Positions 24,468-30,690 of a stretch of DNA of 30,690 nt are shown here, in pieces. A program made the translations under genes and the position numbers. Source of the DNA: JAIUZI01 sp041594355 (lineage in GTDB: Bacteria; Pseudomonadota; Alphaproteobacteria; Rhodobacterales; Rhodobacteraceae); contig JBFHMM010000013.1 in assembly GCA_041594355.1 (NCBI GenBank), positions 1 through 30,690 on the forward strand. Reading direction: 5' to 3'. The notes below the pieces were generated by a model. It searched no databases, had not been told where the DNA came from, and worked only from the letters and a program-made list of their open reading frames with translations. Within the stretch, counting starts at the first letter, position 1. Each line of letters opens with the position of its first letter.

Positions 24468-24902
24468 TTAAACTGCGTCTGCCAGCCTGTCCAGACGGGC
24501 GCCGATCAAAGGTGCGAGCGCCATGCCGCCGAGCATCGCGGCCATAAAAACCAGCCCGCCCATGCCGTTGTAGGTGATCGAGGCCACGGCGGGACCCGGG
24601 CACAGGCCGGCAAGGCCCCAGCCCATGCCGAACAGCACCGAACCGGTGATCAGACGATGGTCCAGTTCGGGCTTAGGTGGTTTGGGAAAATCGCCTCCGA
24701 CCAATGGCTTGCGGCCCTCAGCTATTCTCCAGGCAAAGACCATTGGGATGATCGCGCCCCCCATGACAAAGGCCAGTGTCGGATCCCAGTCGCCAAACAC
24801 GTCGAGCCAGCCCTGAACCTTGGTCGTGTCGGTCATGCCGGAGACGAAAAGCCCGCCGCCAAAGAGGCTACCGGCAAGTAAAGAAAGGAGAATTCGTTTC
24901 AT
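24468..24902 (-). CDS. YeeE/YedE-type (DUF6691) half-size membrane protein
   Basis: A 144-residue inner-membrane protein with about four helices. It begins MKRILLSLLAGSLFGGGLFV followed by SGMTDTTKVQGWLDVFGDWD, and near the end has the conserved GMGWGLAGLCPGPAVASI with its key cysteine. With the next upstream gene it makes up the equivalent of one full-length YeeE/TsuA-type thiosulfate or sulfur-compound channel. The ATG overlaps the stop of its partner (TGATG at 24904-24900), so the two halves are translationally coupled. The DUF442 gene follows after 11 bases. Confidence 0.92.
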   Translation of the reverse strand: MKRILLSLLAGSLFGGGLFVSGMTDTTKVQGWLDVFGDWDPTLAFVMGGAIIPMVFAWRIAEGRKPLVGGDFPKPPKPELDHRLITGSVLFGMGWGLAGLCPGPAVASITYNGMGGLVFMAAMLGGMALAPLIGARLDRLADAV

Positions 24903-25330
24903 CAGATCAGCCCCCAGACATGCCGGAACAGAGCCAGCGTGAGACCGCCGGCGAGGATGTAGAACACGGTCGCGACGATGCCGCGCAGGGAAAACCGCGA
25001 GATGCCGCAGACGCCGTGACCGGAGGTGCAGCCGTTGGCGATCCGGGTTCCGACCCCGACCAGCAGACCGGCGATCACGATTACTTCCCATTTATCAGTG
25101 AGATGAGTGTCTATCTTGACGTTGTAGAGTGGCCACAGAAGCAGCGGCATCACCACCACGCCAAAGAGGAAGGCCAACCGTTCCCAAAGGTTGGAACGGC
25201 CGGTGCCGTCAATCAATCCGCCAAGGATTCCCGACGCGCCCATGATGCGCCCGTTGCCCAGCAGGAACACGGCCCCGCCCAATCCGATCAGCCCGCCGCC
25301 AACCAGTCCCCAGATCCAATCTGTCTGCAT
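24902..25330 (-). CDS. YeeE/YedE family half-size membrane protein
   Basis: A 142-residue inner-membrane protein with about four helices, the N-terminal half of the split channel. Its signature loop NGCTSGHGVCGISRFSLR (two cysteines) is the sulfur-relay motif of YeeE/YedE proteins, in which cysteines are thought to pass thiosulfate or sulfane sulfur through the pore. GGLIGLGGAVFLLGNGRIMG near the start is also typical. It overlaps its partner by one base and follows the persulfide-dioxygenase gene after 55 bases that include the palindrome TTTGTACAAA (25372-25381). Confidence 0.92.
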   Translation of the reverse strand: MQTDWIWGLVGGGLIGLGGAVFLLGNGRIMGASGILGGLIDGTGRSNLWERLAFLFGVVVMPLLLWPLYNVKIDTHLTDKWEVIVIAGLLVGVGTRIANGCTSGHGVCGISRFSLRGIVATVFYILAGGLTLALFRHVWGLI

Positions 25331-25385
25331 TTTGTCCGTTTTGTCCTCTGTTGTTCGCGCGGTTTTTCGATTTTGTACAAATATT

Positions 25386-26249
25386 TCAGAGCTTGTTGAC
25401 CGGGATTTTCAGGAACACGTCGCCCTTTTCGTCAGCCGGCGGCATCTGGCCGGCGCGCATGTTGACCTGTAGCGAAGGCAGAATCAGGCGCGGCATGTCC
25501 AAAGTGGCGTCGCGTTCGTCGCGCATCCGCACGAAATCCTCGACCTTCTTGCCAGCGCCGACATGAATGTTCAGCGCCTTCTGTTCACCGACGGTGGTTT
25601 CCCAAGCGAATTCGTCGCGACCCGGTGCCTTGTAATCGTGGCCGACAAAGATCCGGGTGTCATCGGGCAGGGCGAGGATTTTCTGGATCGAGTTGAAGAG
25701 GGTTTCGGACGAGCCTCCGGGGAAGTCGCAGCGGGCGGTGCCAAAATCGGGCATGAACAGTGTGTCGCCGACAAAGGCGGCATCGCCGATCACATAGGTC
25801 AGACAGGCGGGCGTGTGGCCGGGCGTGTGTAGCACGTCGCCGCGCATCTGGCCGATGTGGAAACTGTCGCCCTGTTTGAACAGCGCGTCGAACTGGCTGC
25901 CGTCGCGCTGGAACTCGGTGCCTTCGTTAAAGACCTTGCCGAACGTGTCCTGCACCACGGTGATGCGGTCGCCGATGCCGATCTTGCCGCCCAGCTTTTC
26001 CTGCAGGTAGGGCGCGGCGGACAGGTGGTCGGCGTGCACGTGGCTTTCGAGGATCCACTCTACGGTCAGGTCCCCGGCGCGGATGTAATCGACGATCCTG
26101 TCGGCGGAATCGGTATTGGTGCGGCCCGAGGCGTGGTCGAAGCCCAGCACGCTGTCGATGATGGCGCAGGCGCTGCCGTGCGGTTCACGCACAACGTAGG
26201 ATACGGTGAAAGTCGCCTCGTCAAAGAAGGCTTTTACAAAAGGGGTCAT
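25386..26249 (-). CDS. Metallo-beta-lactamase-fold persulfide-dioxygenase-like protein (Blh/ETHE1 group)
   Basis: A 287-residue cytoplasmic metal hydrolase-fold enzyme. Metal ligands are visible in ILESHVHADHLSAAPY (His70, His72, Asp74, His75), LHTPGHTPACLTYVIG, VGDTLFMPDFGTARCDFPGG and IFVGHDYKAPGR. The MPDFGTARCDFPGGS stretch is characteristic of the Blh branch of persulfide dioxygenases, which oxidise glutathione persulfide to sulfite. The start is the ATG at 26249 behind GGAGAG. It heads an operon with the two YeeE/YedE halves and the DUF442 protein, the content of the bigR-blh operon of rhizobia, but no ArsR-type regulator gene (BigR/SqrR) lies alongside. Confidence 0.92.
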   Translation of the reverse strand: MTPFVKAFFDEATFTVSYVVREPHGSACAIIDSVLGFDHASGRTNTDSADRIVDYIRAGDLTVEWILESHVHADHLSAAPYLQEKLGGKIGIGDRITVVQDTFGKVFNEGTEFQRDGSQFDALFKQGDSFHIGQMRGDVLHTPGHTPACLTYVIGDAAFVGDTLFMPDFGTARCDFPGGSSETLFNSIQKILALPDDTRIFVGHDYKAPGRDEFAWETTVGEQKALNIHVGAGKKVEDFVRMRDERDATLDMPRLILPSLQVNMRAGQMPPADEKGDVFLKIPVNKL

Positions 26250-26341
26250 GAGGCTCTCCGTTCGCTTCGGTGTAAAACATATATAGTTTAGCGAATGTGT
26301 TGCAAGTCTCTTTTGCATTGCCGGAGATTCATCTTTTGTCG

Positions 26342-26355
26342 TTGACCTGAATCAA
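26342..26355. promoter_or_regulatory. FNR/FnrL-type binding site
   Basis: TTGAC-CTGA-ATCAA matches the TTGAT-N4-ATCAA consensus in nine of ten bases. It sits in the 278-base gap between the divergent persulfide-dioxygenase operon (start 93 bases away) and the small gene at 26528. A TATATG at 26386-26391 could be a plus-strand -10, though this puts the box about eight bases further upstream than the usual -41.5 position. Confidence 0.6.
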
Positions 26356-26485
26356 GGCGATGTGTCCGGTTCGTTGTCACAACTCTATATGAAAAAGCGG
26401 CGGTGTGCCGCGTAAATGGGCAGCCGGAGCGACTGCGGCGCGGCTTGATCCGTTGTTAAGGGATTATTTCTTATCAGCGTTACAT

Positions 26486-26505
26486 CCCCCGGCCATGATC
26501 GGGGG
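26486..26505 (+). promoter_or_regulatory. Leader hairpin before the small gene at 26528
   Basis: CCCCCG (26486-26491) pairs with CGGGGG (26500-26505) around an eight-base loop. It lies about eight bases before the strong ribosome site AAGGGAGGT. Its position close to the Shine-Dalgarno suggests either mRNA protection or tuning of translation; no T-run follows, so it is not a terminator. Confidence 0.45.
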
Positions 26506-26527
26506 GCGTGTAAGGGAGGTACACAAG

Positions 26528-26743
26528 ATGACCACGACCGAGCTTTTCAAAATCGCTGAACGTCTGGAACAGAAGATCGCCGGGGCGACCACGGCCCAGC
26601 GGATCGAGCTTCAGCCGCAGTTCAGCGCCGTGCTGAAGCGGATCCAGGCGGCGGGCGATCAGGTGCCGCTGCGGTTGCGCCGGCTAGATGCTTCGCTGTG
26701 TGACGAAGCCATCGAGGCGCGGTTCGACAATATGCCGATCTGA
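26528..26743 (+). CDS. Small conserved-looking protein, unknown function
   Basis: A 71-residue soluble protein, MTTTELFKIAERLEQKIAGA at the start and RLDASLCDEAIEARFDNMPI at the end, predicted mostly helical with no membrane segment. I do not recognise the family. The gene is credible because it has an excellent ribosome site (AAGGGAGGT, seven bases before the ATG), normal codon use, and a leader that includes a hairpin and an FNR-type box about 175 bases upstream. It stands alone, converging on a small membrane-protein gene 15 bases away. The open frame extends upstream to 26405 but without a good start. Confidence 0.75.
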   Translation: MTTTELFKIAERLEQKIAGATTAQRIELQPQFSAVLKRIQAAGDQVPLRLRRLDASLCDEAIEARFDNMPI

Positions 26744-26751
26744 GACCGGTT

Positions 26752-26779
26752 ACGGGGATCAGCCCAGCGCGATCCCCGT
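26752..26779. terminator. Possible convergent hairpin at the end of two small genes
   Basis: ACGGGGATC (26752-26760) and GATCCCCGT (26771-26779) are perfect reverse complements with a ten-base loop, placed where the two small convergent genes end. No T-run follows on either strand, so terminator function is uncertain; part of it is coding for the minus-strand gene. Confidence 0.35.
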
Positions 26780-26977
26780 CATCACCAGCATCAATCCGAT
26801 CACCGACAGGAACAATGCGCCCAGATTGAAGGGCAGAACGGCCTTGAGAACGGCGCGCAATTGGTCGTCGGACAGGTTGGCTCGGCGCGCGCGCATCACC
26901 CGGACGATACACCACAAGAGCCCGATCAGACCGCTGACCGACAGGGCGACCCCGGCCCAGATCATGATATCGAACAT
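26759..26977 (-). CDS. Small two-helix inner-membrane protein, unknown function
   Basis: A 72-residue protein with two hydrophobic helices, about residues 4-28 (IMIWAGVALSVSGLIGLLWC) and 48-70 (PFNLGALFLSVIGLMLVMTG). They are separated by a basic segment (RVMRARRANLSDDQLRAVLK) that should face the cytoplasm. The reading frame, start with GGGA upstream and typical topology make it a believable gene. I do not recognise the family by name. It is not obviously linked to the B12 genes upstream, being separated from the CbiZ stop by 62 bases on the same strand, so it could be the distal end of that transcript. Confidence 0.72.
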   Translation of the reverse strand: MFDIMIWAGVALSVSGLIGLLWCIVRVMRARRANLSDDQLRAVLKAVLPFNLGALFLSVIGLMLVMTGIALG

Positions 26978-27039
26978 GTTTTCATCCCGTTCTGCCTGGG
27001 TCTGCGCCTAGCCCAATGCGGCGCGGCCTGCAAGTGCGG

Positions 27040-27693
27040 CTAAATTTCCTCCGGGCGGCGGACGTGGTCCATCCAGACCTGTGCGCCGCGTCTTACCGCA
27101 TCATAGGTGGCGCGGCCCACGGCCTCGCCTAGCGGAGTATGCAGCCCGGCAAAGGGCACTTCACCCGGCAGCGCGGCGACGGCGATGCAGTCGGTGCCGG
27201 TGCCGGTGGCGGGGCCGGTGGGCAGAACGTGGCCGGTGTCGATCACGGCCGCTGTCCGCGCCTGCGTGGCGATCGACAGGGTTTCCAGCAGCGCGGCGTC
27301 TGACAGCGGCTGATCGGTGATCACCGCGAGATTGATGGTGCCCCAGTCCTTGCCGCTGCGGTCGAGCCGGGTGCCGATGCGTTCGGCGTTAGACAAACCG
27401 GTGGTGGCGATGCAGGTCGCCGTTATGGTCTCGACGGTGGCGCTGGCGGTTTCATAGGCGGTGATGTCGCGCGAGGTCAGCATGGCGACAGCATCGGGGG
27501 TTTCTCTGTTGGTCAGTTCGCGGTGGATCCAGGCGATGGGGTCGAGGTCGGGCGTCAGATCGGCGTTGCGCACCTCGCGCCAGGTGATGCGGGTGGCGGT
27601 GACAAAGCCGGGTCGGGTCAGCGACCAGCTGAGCAGGCGGTGCGGCTGGCCGAGGTCGATGTCGAGCCAGGGACGGTCGAGGGTCAGTTTCAC
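27040..27693 (-). CDS. cbiZ: Adenosylcobinamide amidohydrolase CbiZ
   Basis: A 217-residue enzyme that cleaves the amide-linked side chain of imported adenosylcobinamide or pseudo-B12 to adenosylcobyric acid, allowing the cell to rebuild its own cobamide. The family motifs are visible: DAVAMLTSRDITAYETAS, CIATTGLSNAERIGTRLD, GTINLAVITDQPLSDAALLE and the glycine/threonine loop ATGTGTDCIAVAAL. Its ATG overlaps the stop of the ATPase gene (ATGA), making it the last of five overlapping genes in a corrinoid uptake operon. This context fits corrinoid salvage very well. Confidence 0.94.
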   Translation of the reverse strand: MKLTLDRPWLDIDLGQPHRLLSWSLTRPGFVTATRITWREVRNADLTPDLDPIAWIHRELTNRETPDAVAMLTSRDITAYETASATVETITATCIATTGLSNAERIGTRLDRSGKDWGTINLAVITDQPLSDAALLETLSIATQARTAAVIDTGHVLPTGPATGTGTDCIAVAALPGEVPFAGLHTPLGEAVGRATYDAVRRGAQVWMDHVRRPEEI

Positions 27694-28448
27694 CGGGTGA
27701 CCTGCATCGGCTGGAACACCGGGCCTTGCGCGGTCTGTTCGTAAAAGGCGGAGACGCCGAACACCCGTTTGACGTTGTCGGCGCTCAGCACGCTGTCCGG
27801 CGGGCCATCGGCGGCCAGGCGGCCCCGGTCGAGCAGCAGCAGCCGGGTGCAGTGGCGGGCGGCGAGGCCAAGGTCGTGCAGGGAGACGATGACGCTGCGG
27901 CCTTCGGCGGCGAGATCGGCAAACACCTGCATGGTGGCGATCTGGTTGGCGGGGTCGAGCCCGGCGATGGGTTCGTCGGCCATCAGCAGCGGGGTGTCCT
28001 GCGCCAGCGCGCGGGCGATCAGCACGCGGGCCTGTTCGCCGCCCGACAACTGGGTGGCGGTGCGGTGGCGGTAGCTGTCCAGCCCCATGCGGGCGATGGC
28101 GGCGTCGATGGCGGCCTGATCAGCGGGTTGTGGCCGGGCGCCGCGCGGCAGGTGCGGAATGCGGCCCAGCGCGATCAGCGTTTCCACGGTGACCGGCCAG
28201 GCGATCTCGCGCGATTGCGGCATCCAGGCGACAGCGCGAGCGCGGTCGGGGCCGGGGAGCCGGGCGAGTGAGCTGTGGCCCTGCGCCGGTTGCAGGCCGA
28301 GGACGGCGCGCATCAGGGTGGTCTTGCCCGCGCCATTGGGGCCGATCAGGCCGATGCATTCGCCGGGCTGGATCCGCGCGGTAACGTGATCGACAACCGG
28401 GCAGCCGCCGCGGGTGACGGTGAGATCGGAGAAGGCGGCGAAGGTCAT
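27690..28448 (-). CDS. btuD: Corrinoid ABC transporter ATP-binding protein (BtuD/FecE type)
   Basis: A 252-residue ATPase energising vitamin B12 import. It has Walker A GLIGPNGAGKTTLM, Q-loop MPQSREIAWP, signature LSGGEQARVLIARALA, Walker B LLMADEPIAGLDP and switch His in VIVSLHDLGLAARH. The start at 28448 is chosen because it gives the normal N-terminus MTFAAFSDLTVTRGGCPVVD and an ATGA overlap with the permease stop. The longer frame to 28607 is out-of-family sequence read antisense-like through the permease gene. Iron-siderophore transport is an alternative for the family but the CbiZ neighbour favours B12. Confidence 0.92.
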   Translation of the reverse strand: MTFAAFSDLTVTRGGCPVVDHVTARIQPGECIGLIGPNGAGKTTLMRAVLGLQPAQGHSSLARLPGPDRARAVAWMPQSREIAWPVTVETLIALGRIPHLPRGARPQPADQAAIDAAIARMGLDSYRHRTATQLSGGEQARVLIARALAQDTPLLMADEPIAGLDPANQIATMQVFADLAAEGRSVIVSLHDLGLAARHCTRLLLLDRGRLAADGPPDSVLSADNVKRVFGVSAFYEQTAQGPVFQPMQVTR

Positions 28449-29428
28449 GCCAACTCCTTGCGGGTCTTGTAGATCAGGTGCAGGAACAGCGGCGCGCCCA
28501 CCAGCGCCATCAGCACGCCGAGTTTCAGGTCGCGGTCGGGCAGCAGTTCGCGCACGGCGATGTCGGCGGCCAGAACCATCGCGGCACCGCCCAGCGCCGA
28601 GGCCCATAAGAGTGTGGAGGGGCGGGCGCCGACCATGGGGCGCAGCAGGTGCGGCACCACCAGCCCGACAAAGCCGATGGCTCCGGCCACGGCGGTGGCG
28701 GCGCCGACGCAGGCGGCGGTGCCGAGGATCAGCCGCAGGCGCAGCGCGCGCAGGTTGATGCCCATCGCCTGCGCTGCGTCCTCGCCCAGCGTCAGCGCGT
28801 TCAGCCCGCGCCCGACGCTGGCCAGCAGCGCCCAGCCGATCGCCATGAAGGGCATCGCCAGCCAGACATGGGCAAAGGAGCGGTCAGCCAGCGAACCCAT
28901 CATCCAGAACACGATGTCGGCGGCGGCAAAAGGGTTGGGCGAGAGGTTGAGCACAAGCGAGGTCAGCGCCGAGGCCAGCGCCGAGATCGCGATGCCGGCG
29001 AGAATCAGGGTGATCGAGGCCCCGCGCGGCCCGGCCAGGGCGAGGATCAGCAGCACTGCCAGCACCGCCATGCCCAGCGCCGTCAGCGGCAGGGCGAGGG
29101 CAAACGAGAGGCTGAGCCCGGTCTGGATCGCCAGCACCGCGCCCAGCGCCGCCGCGCCCGACACCCCGATCAGCCCCGGTTCGGCAAGCGGGTTGCGCAG
29201 GTAGCCCTGCAACGCCGCGCCGGAAAGGCCCAGCGATGCGCCGACCATCACCGCCAGCAGCGCGCGGGGCAGGCGGATTTCACGCATCACGATAGTGACC
29301 GGTGTGCCGTCGTCGGCAAAGAGCGCAGCCAGCGCCTTCCAGGGGGGCACATGGGAGTAGCCGCTGATCAGCGAGCCGATGAACAGCACCGCCACCAGCG
29401 CCGAGAGCCCCAGCGCCAGCCTCATCAT
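28445..29428 (-). CDS. btuC: Corrinoid ABC transporter permease (BtuC/FecCD family)
   Basis: A 327-residue inner-membrane permease with about nine or ten helices. The FecCD signature is clear: REIRLPRALLAVMVGASLGL then SGAALQGYLRNPLAEPGLIG, followed by GAALGAVLAIQ. Near the C-terminus are GAIGFVGLVVPHLLRPMVGA and LKLGVLMALVGAPLFLHLIY. It overlaps the binding-protein gene (ATGA) at its start and the ATPase gene at its end. It presumably forms the BtuC2D2 pore. The substrate is inferred from cbiZ and the TonB receptor. Confidence 0.92.
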   Translation of the reverse strand: MMRLALGLSALVAVLFIGSLISGYSHVPPWKALAALFADDGTPVTIVMREIRLPRALLAVMVGASLGLSGAALQGYLRNPLAEPGLIGVSGAAALGAVLAIQTGLSLSFALALPLTALGMAVLAVLLILALAGPRGASITLILAGIAISALASALTSLVLNLSPNPFAAADIVFWMMGSLADRSFAHVWLAMPFMAIGWALLASVGRGLNALTLGEDAAQAMGINLRALRLRLILGTAACVGAATAVAGAIGFVGLVVPHLLRPMVGARPSTLLWASALGGAAMVLAADIAVRELLPDRDLKLGVLMALVGAPLFLHLIYKTRKELA

Positions 29429-30321
29429 TGGGTGCCCTGCATCGACAGGCGCAGGTCGCGCATCTCGCGGATTGCGTTCAGCACCTGCGGCGTGCCGCAG
29501 ATCCAGTCGCGGTCGGTGAGGGTTCCGGCGACGCGGGTCTCGGTCAGCGTGCGCAGGGCGGGGTGGGTCAGGTTGTCTTCGGCGCGAGACTGGCCGGGAT
29601 AGTCGCGGCCGCGCACGATCACGTCCGGCCCCAGCATGACCAGCTGTTCCAGTGGCAGCGCGCCGCCCCAGTCCAGACCGGCCTCGGTCGCGATATTGTC
29701 GAACCCGGCGGCGTTCAGGATCGCGCCCGCCAGCGACTGGTCCCCGAGGGTGAAGCTGTTGACGTAGTAGAGTGCGGCGCGGGGGCGGGGGCCGGGCGCG
29801 CGGCTGAGTTCGGCCAGATCGGCGCGGAAGCTGTCGATCATCTGCGCGGCCTGCGCTTCTCGGCCCAGCAGCGCGCCCATGCGGGTGATCCTGTCGGGGA
29901 TGTCGTCGAGCGAGCGGGCGGGGGCAAAGAGTTCCACCTGCATCCCCAGCCCGCGCAGCATCTGCACGGTGGCGTCGGCGGTGAAAGTGCCGGCGAGCAC
30001 CAGATCGGGGTTCAGCAGGTACACTTCTTCGGCGCCCGACCCGTTGGTCGGGTAGGCGCGCGCCACATCGGCCATGGCCGAACTGTCGGCGTCATGGGCC
30101 AACCGCGACACCGAGACCAGCTGGCCGGGCGCGGCCAGCGCCAGCGCCAGCTGATCGGTGCACAGGTTGACCGAGACCACGCGGCGGGGCGCGTCACCGG
30201 CAGCGCCATCTGGGGCGTGTCCGGAAGCGTTTTCGGGGGCGTCACCCCAGGCCGCCGCGCCGGTCAGCACCAGCGCGGCGAGGGTGGTGAGCACCCTAGA
30301 AGGTCGCACGGAGCCCAACAT
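29425..30321 (-). CDS. btuF: Corrinoid-binding periplasmic protein (BtuF-like)
   Basis: A cluster-A-type periplasmic binding protein of about 298 residues. A signal peptide (PSRVLTTLAALVLTGAAAWG) precedes RRVVSVNLCTDQLALALAAP. NPDLVLAGTFTADATVQMLR and GGALPLEQLVMLGPDVIVRG match the helical-backbone metal/cobalamin-binding family. The start is uncertain. ATG 30321 gives a short charged lead (MLGSVR) before the hydrophobic core and overlaps the receptor gene by 26 bases; GTG 30294, just after the receptor stop, also works; the frame continues to 30375 without need. It overlaps the permease gene by four bases. Confidence 0.88.
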   Translation of the reverse strand: MLGSVRPSRVLTTLAALVLTGAAAWGDAPENASGHAPDGAAGDAPRRVVSVNLCTDQLALALAAPGQLVSVSRLAHDADSSAMADVARAYPTNGSGAEEVYLLNPDLVLAGTFTADATVQMLRGLGMQVELFAPARSLDDIPDRITRMGALLGREAQAAQMIDSFRADLAELSRAPGPRPRAALYYVNSFTLGDQSLAGAILNAAGFDNIATEAGLDWGGALPLEQLVMLGPDVIVRGRDYPGQSRAEDNLTHPALRTLTETRVAGTLTDRDWICGTPQVLNAIREMRDLRLSMQGTQ

Positions 30322-30690
30322 AGGCTGCGCGGTCGGAGGCGTTGTAGTTGGCGGAGGTTTCGTAATCCTCGTCAAAGAGGTTCTCGACCCGCAGGTAAAG
30401 CTCGGCGTTGTCCGACACCGCGTAGTTCACGGAGGCGTTGACCACCGTGTAATCCTCCATCACCGTGCCGAATTCCGCCGGGCGGTCGGCGACATGGCGC
30501 AGGTTAATGTTGCCGCCCCAGCCATTGGCAAAACCCGCGTCCAGACCCAGCACGAAATCATGCCCGGGCACCCGCAGCAGGCGCGCGCCGGTGGCGTCCT
30601 TGGCATCGGTATAGGTGTAATTGCCGTAAAGCGCGAGCGTGTCGCTAAAGGCCCACTGGCCCGACAGCTCGATGCCCTTGGAGGTCGAGG
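30296..30690 (-). CDS. btuB: TonB-dependent outer-membrane receptor (BtuB-like), C-terminal part only
   Basis: The last 131 residues of a TonB-dependent receptor beta barrel, running off the window edge. Typical strands alternate with turns: STSKGIELSGQWAFSDTLAL, LYGNYTYTDAKDATGARLLR, VPGHDFVLGLDAGFANGWGG, then the family signature LYLRVENLFDEDYETSANYN and a terminal YVGLRATF ending in Phe, the usual outer-membrane insertion signal. It is the first visible gene of the corrinoid operon, so a vitamin B12 receptor is likely; siderophore receptors look alike. The 5' part, and any cobalamin riboswitch upstream of it, are outside the window. Confidence 0.88.
   Translation of the reverse strand, partial: STSKGIELSGQWAFSDTLALYGNYTYTDAKDATGARLLRVPGHDFVLGLDAGFANGWGGNINLRHVADRPAEFGTVMEDYTVVNASVNYAVSDNAELYLRVENLFDEDYETSANYNASDRAAYVGLRATF

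Noticed and set aside
26978..27039. Search for extra genes or an RNA between the small membrane protein and cbiZ
   Set aside because: Only 62 bases with no frame or hairpin worth reporting.

Overview
The window is GC-rich DNA from an alphaproteobacterium, most likely a member of the Rhodobacterales (Roseobacter group). The grounds are the gene order NDUFA12-like complex I factor / MlaD-like / DUF2155 / aat / accC / accB, the clpP-clpX pair, the style of the ABC transporters and of the XRE (DUF2083-type) regulator, and an FNR-type box. This is inference from family resemblance; no database search was run. No rRNA, tRNA, CRISPR array, insertion sequence or phage gene was recognised.

Layout. 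1-2072: clpP (5' end outside the window) and clpX, closed by a very strong hairpin terminator. 2150-4590: a decaying or mis-sequenced stretch with a DUF1254/DUF1214 secreted protein gene carrying two frame lesions, a RidA-like gene carrying a frame lesion, and an intact glyoxalase-fold gene. 4671-8368: a housekeeping block of complex I assembly factor, MlaD-like lipid transport protein and DUF2155 protein on the plus strand, then aat, accC and accB on the minus strand. accC has an in-frame TAG at codon 425 although the frame continues intact to the normal end. 8516-12207: a PAS-LuxR regulator divergent from a thiolase/acyl-CoA synthetase operon, followed by a broken glycosyltransferase remnant that also has an in-frame TAG.

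12322-17624: a complete branched-chain-amino-acid-type (HAAT family) ABC importer on the minus strand (binding protein, two permeases, two ATPases), with an intra-operon hairpin and a terminal terminator. Divergent from it is an XRE regulator with a C-terminal cysteine cluster (17855-19165). 19255-23947: a signalling operon of a single-domain response regulator, a small two-helix membrane protein, a sodium/solute-symporter-fused histidine kinase, and an orphan SpoA (FliM/FliN-type) protein with an LPD-repeat tail.

24025-26249: a reactive-sulfur operon (persulfide-dioxygenase-like metallo-beta-lactamase, two half-size YeeE/YedE channels, a DUF442/TIGR01244 protein). 26250-26977: an FNR-type box and two small genes. 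27040-30690: a tightly overlapping vitamin B12 salvage operon (TonB receptor, binding protein, permease, ATPase, CbiZ), whose 5' end lies beyond the window.

The two most notable themes are the cluster of damaged genes between 2.1 and 12.2 kb, including the essential gene accC, and the solute-sensing kinase operon that ends in a SpoA protein with no flagellar genes nearby.
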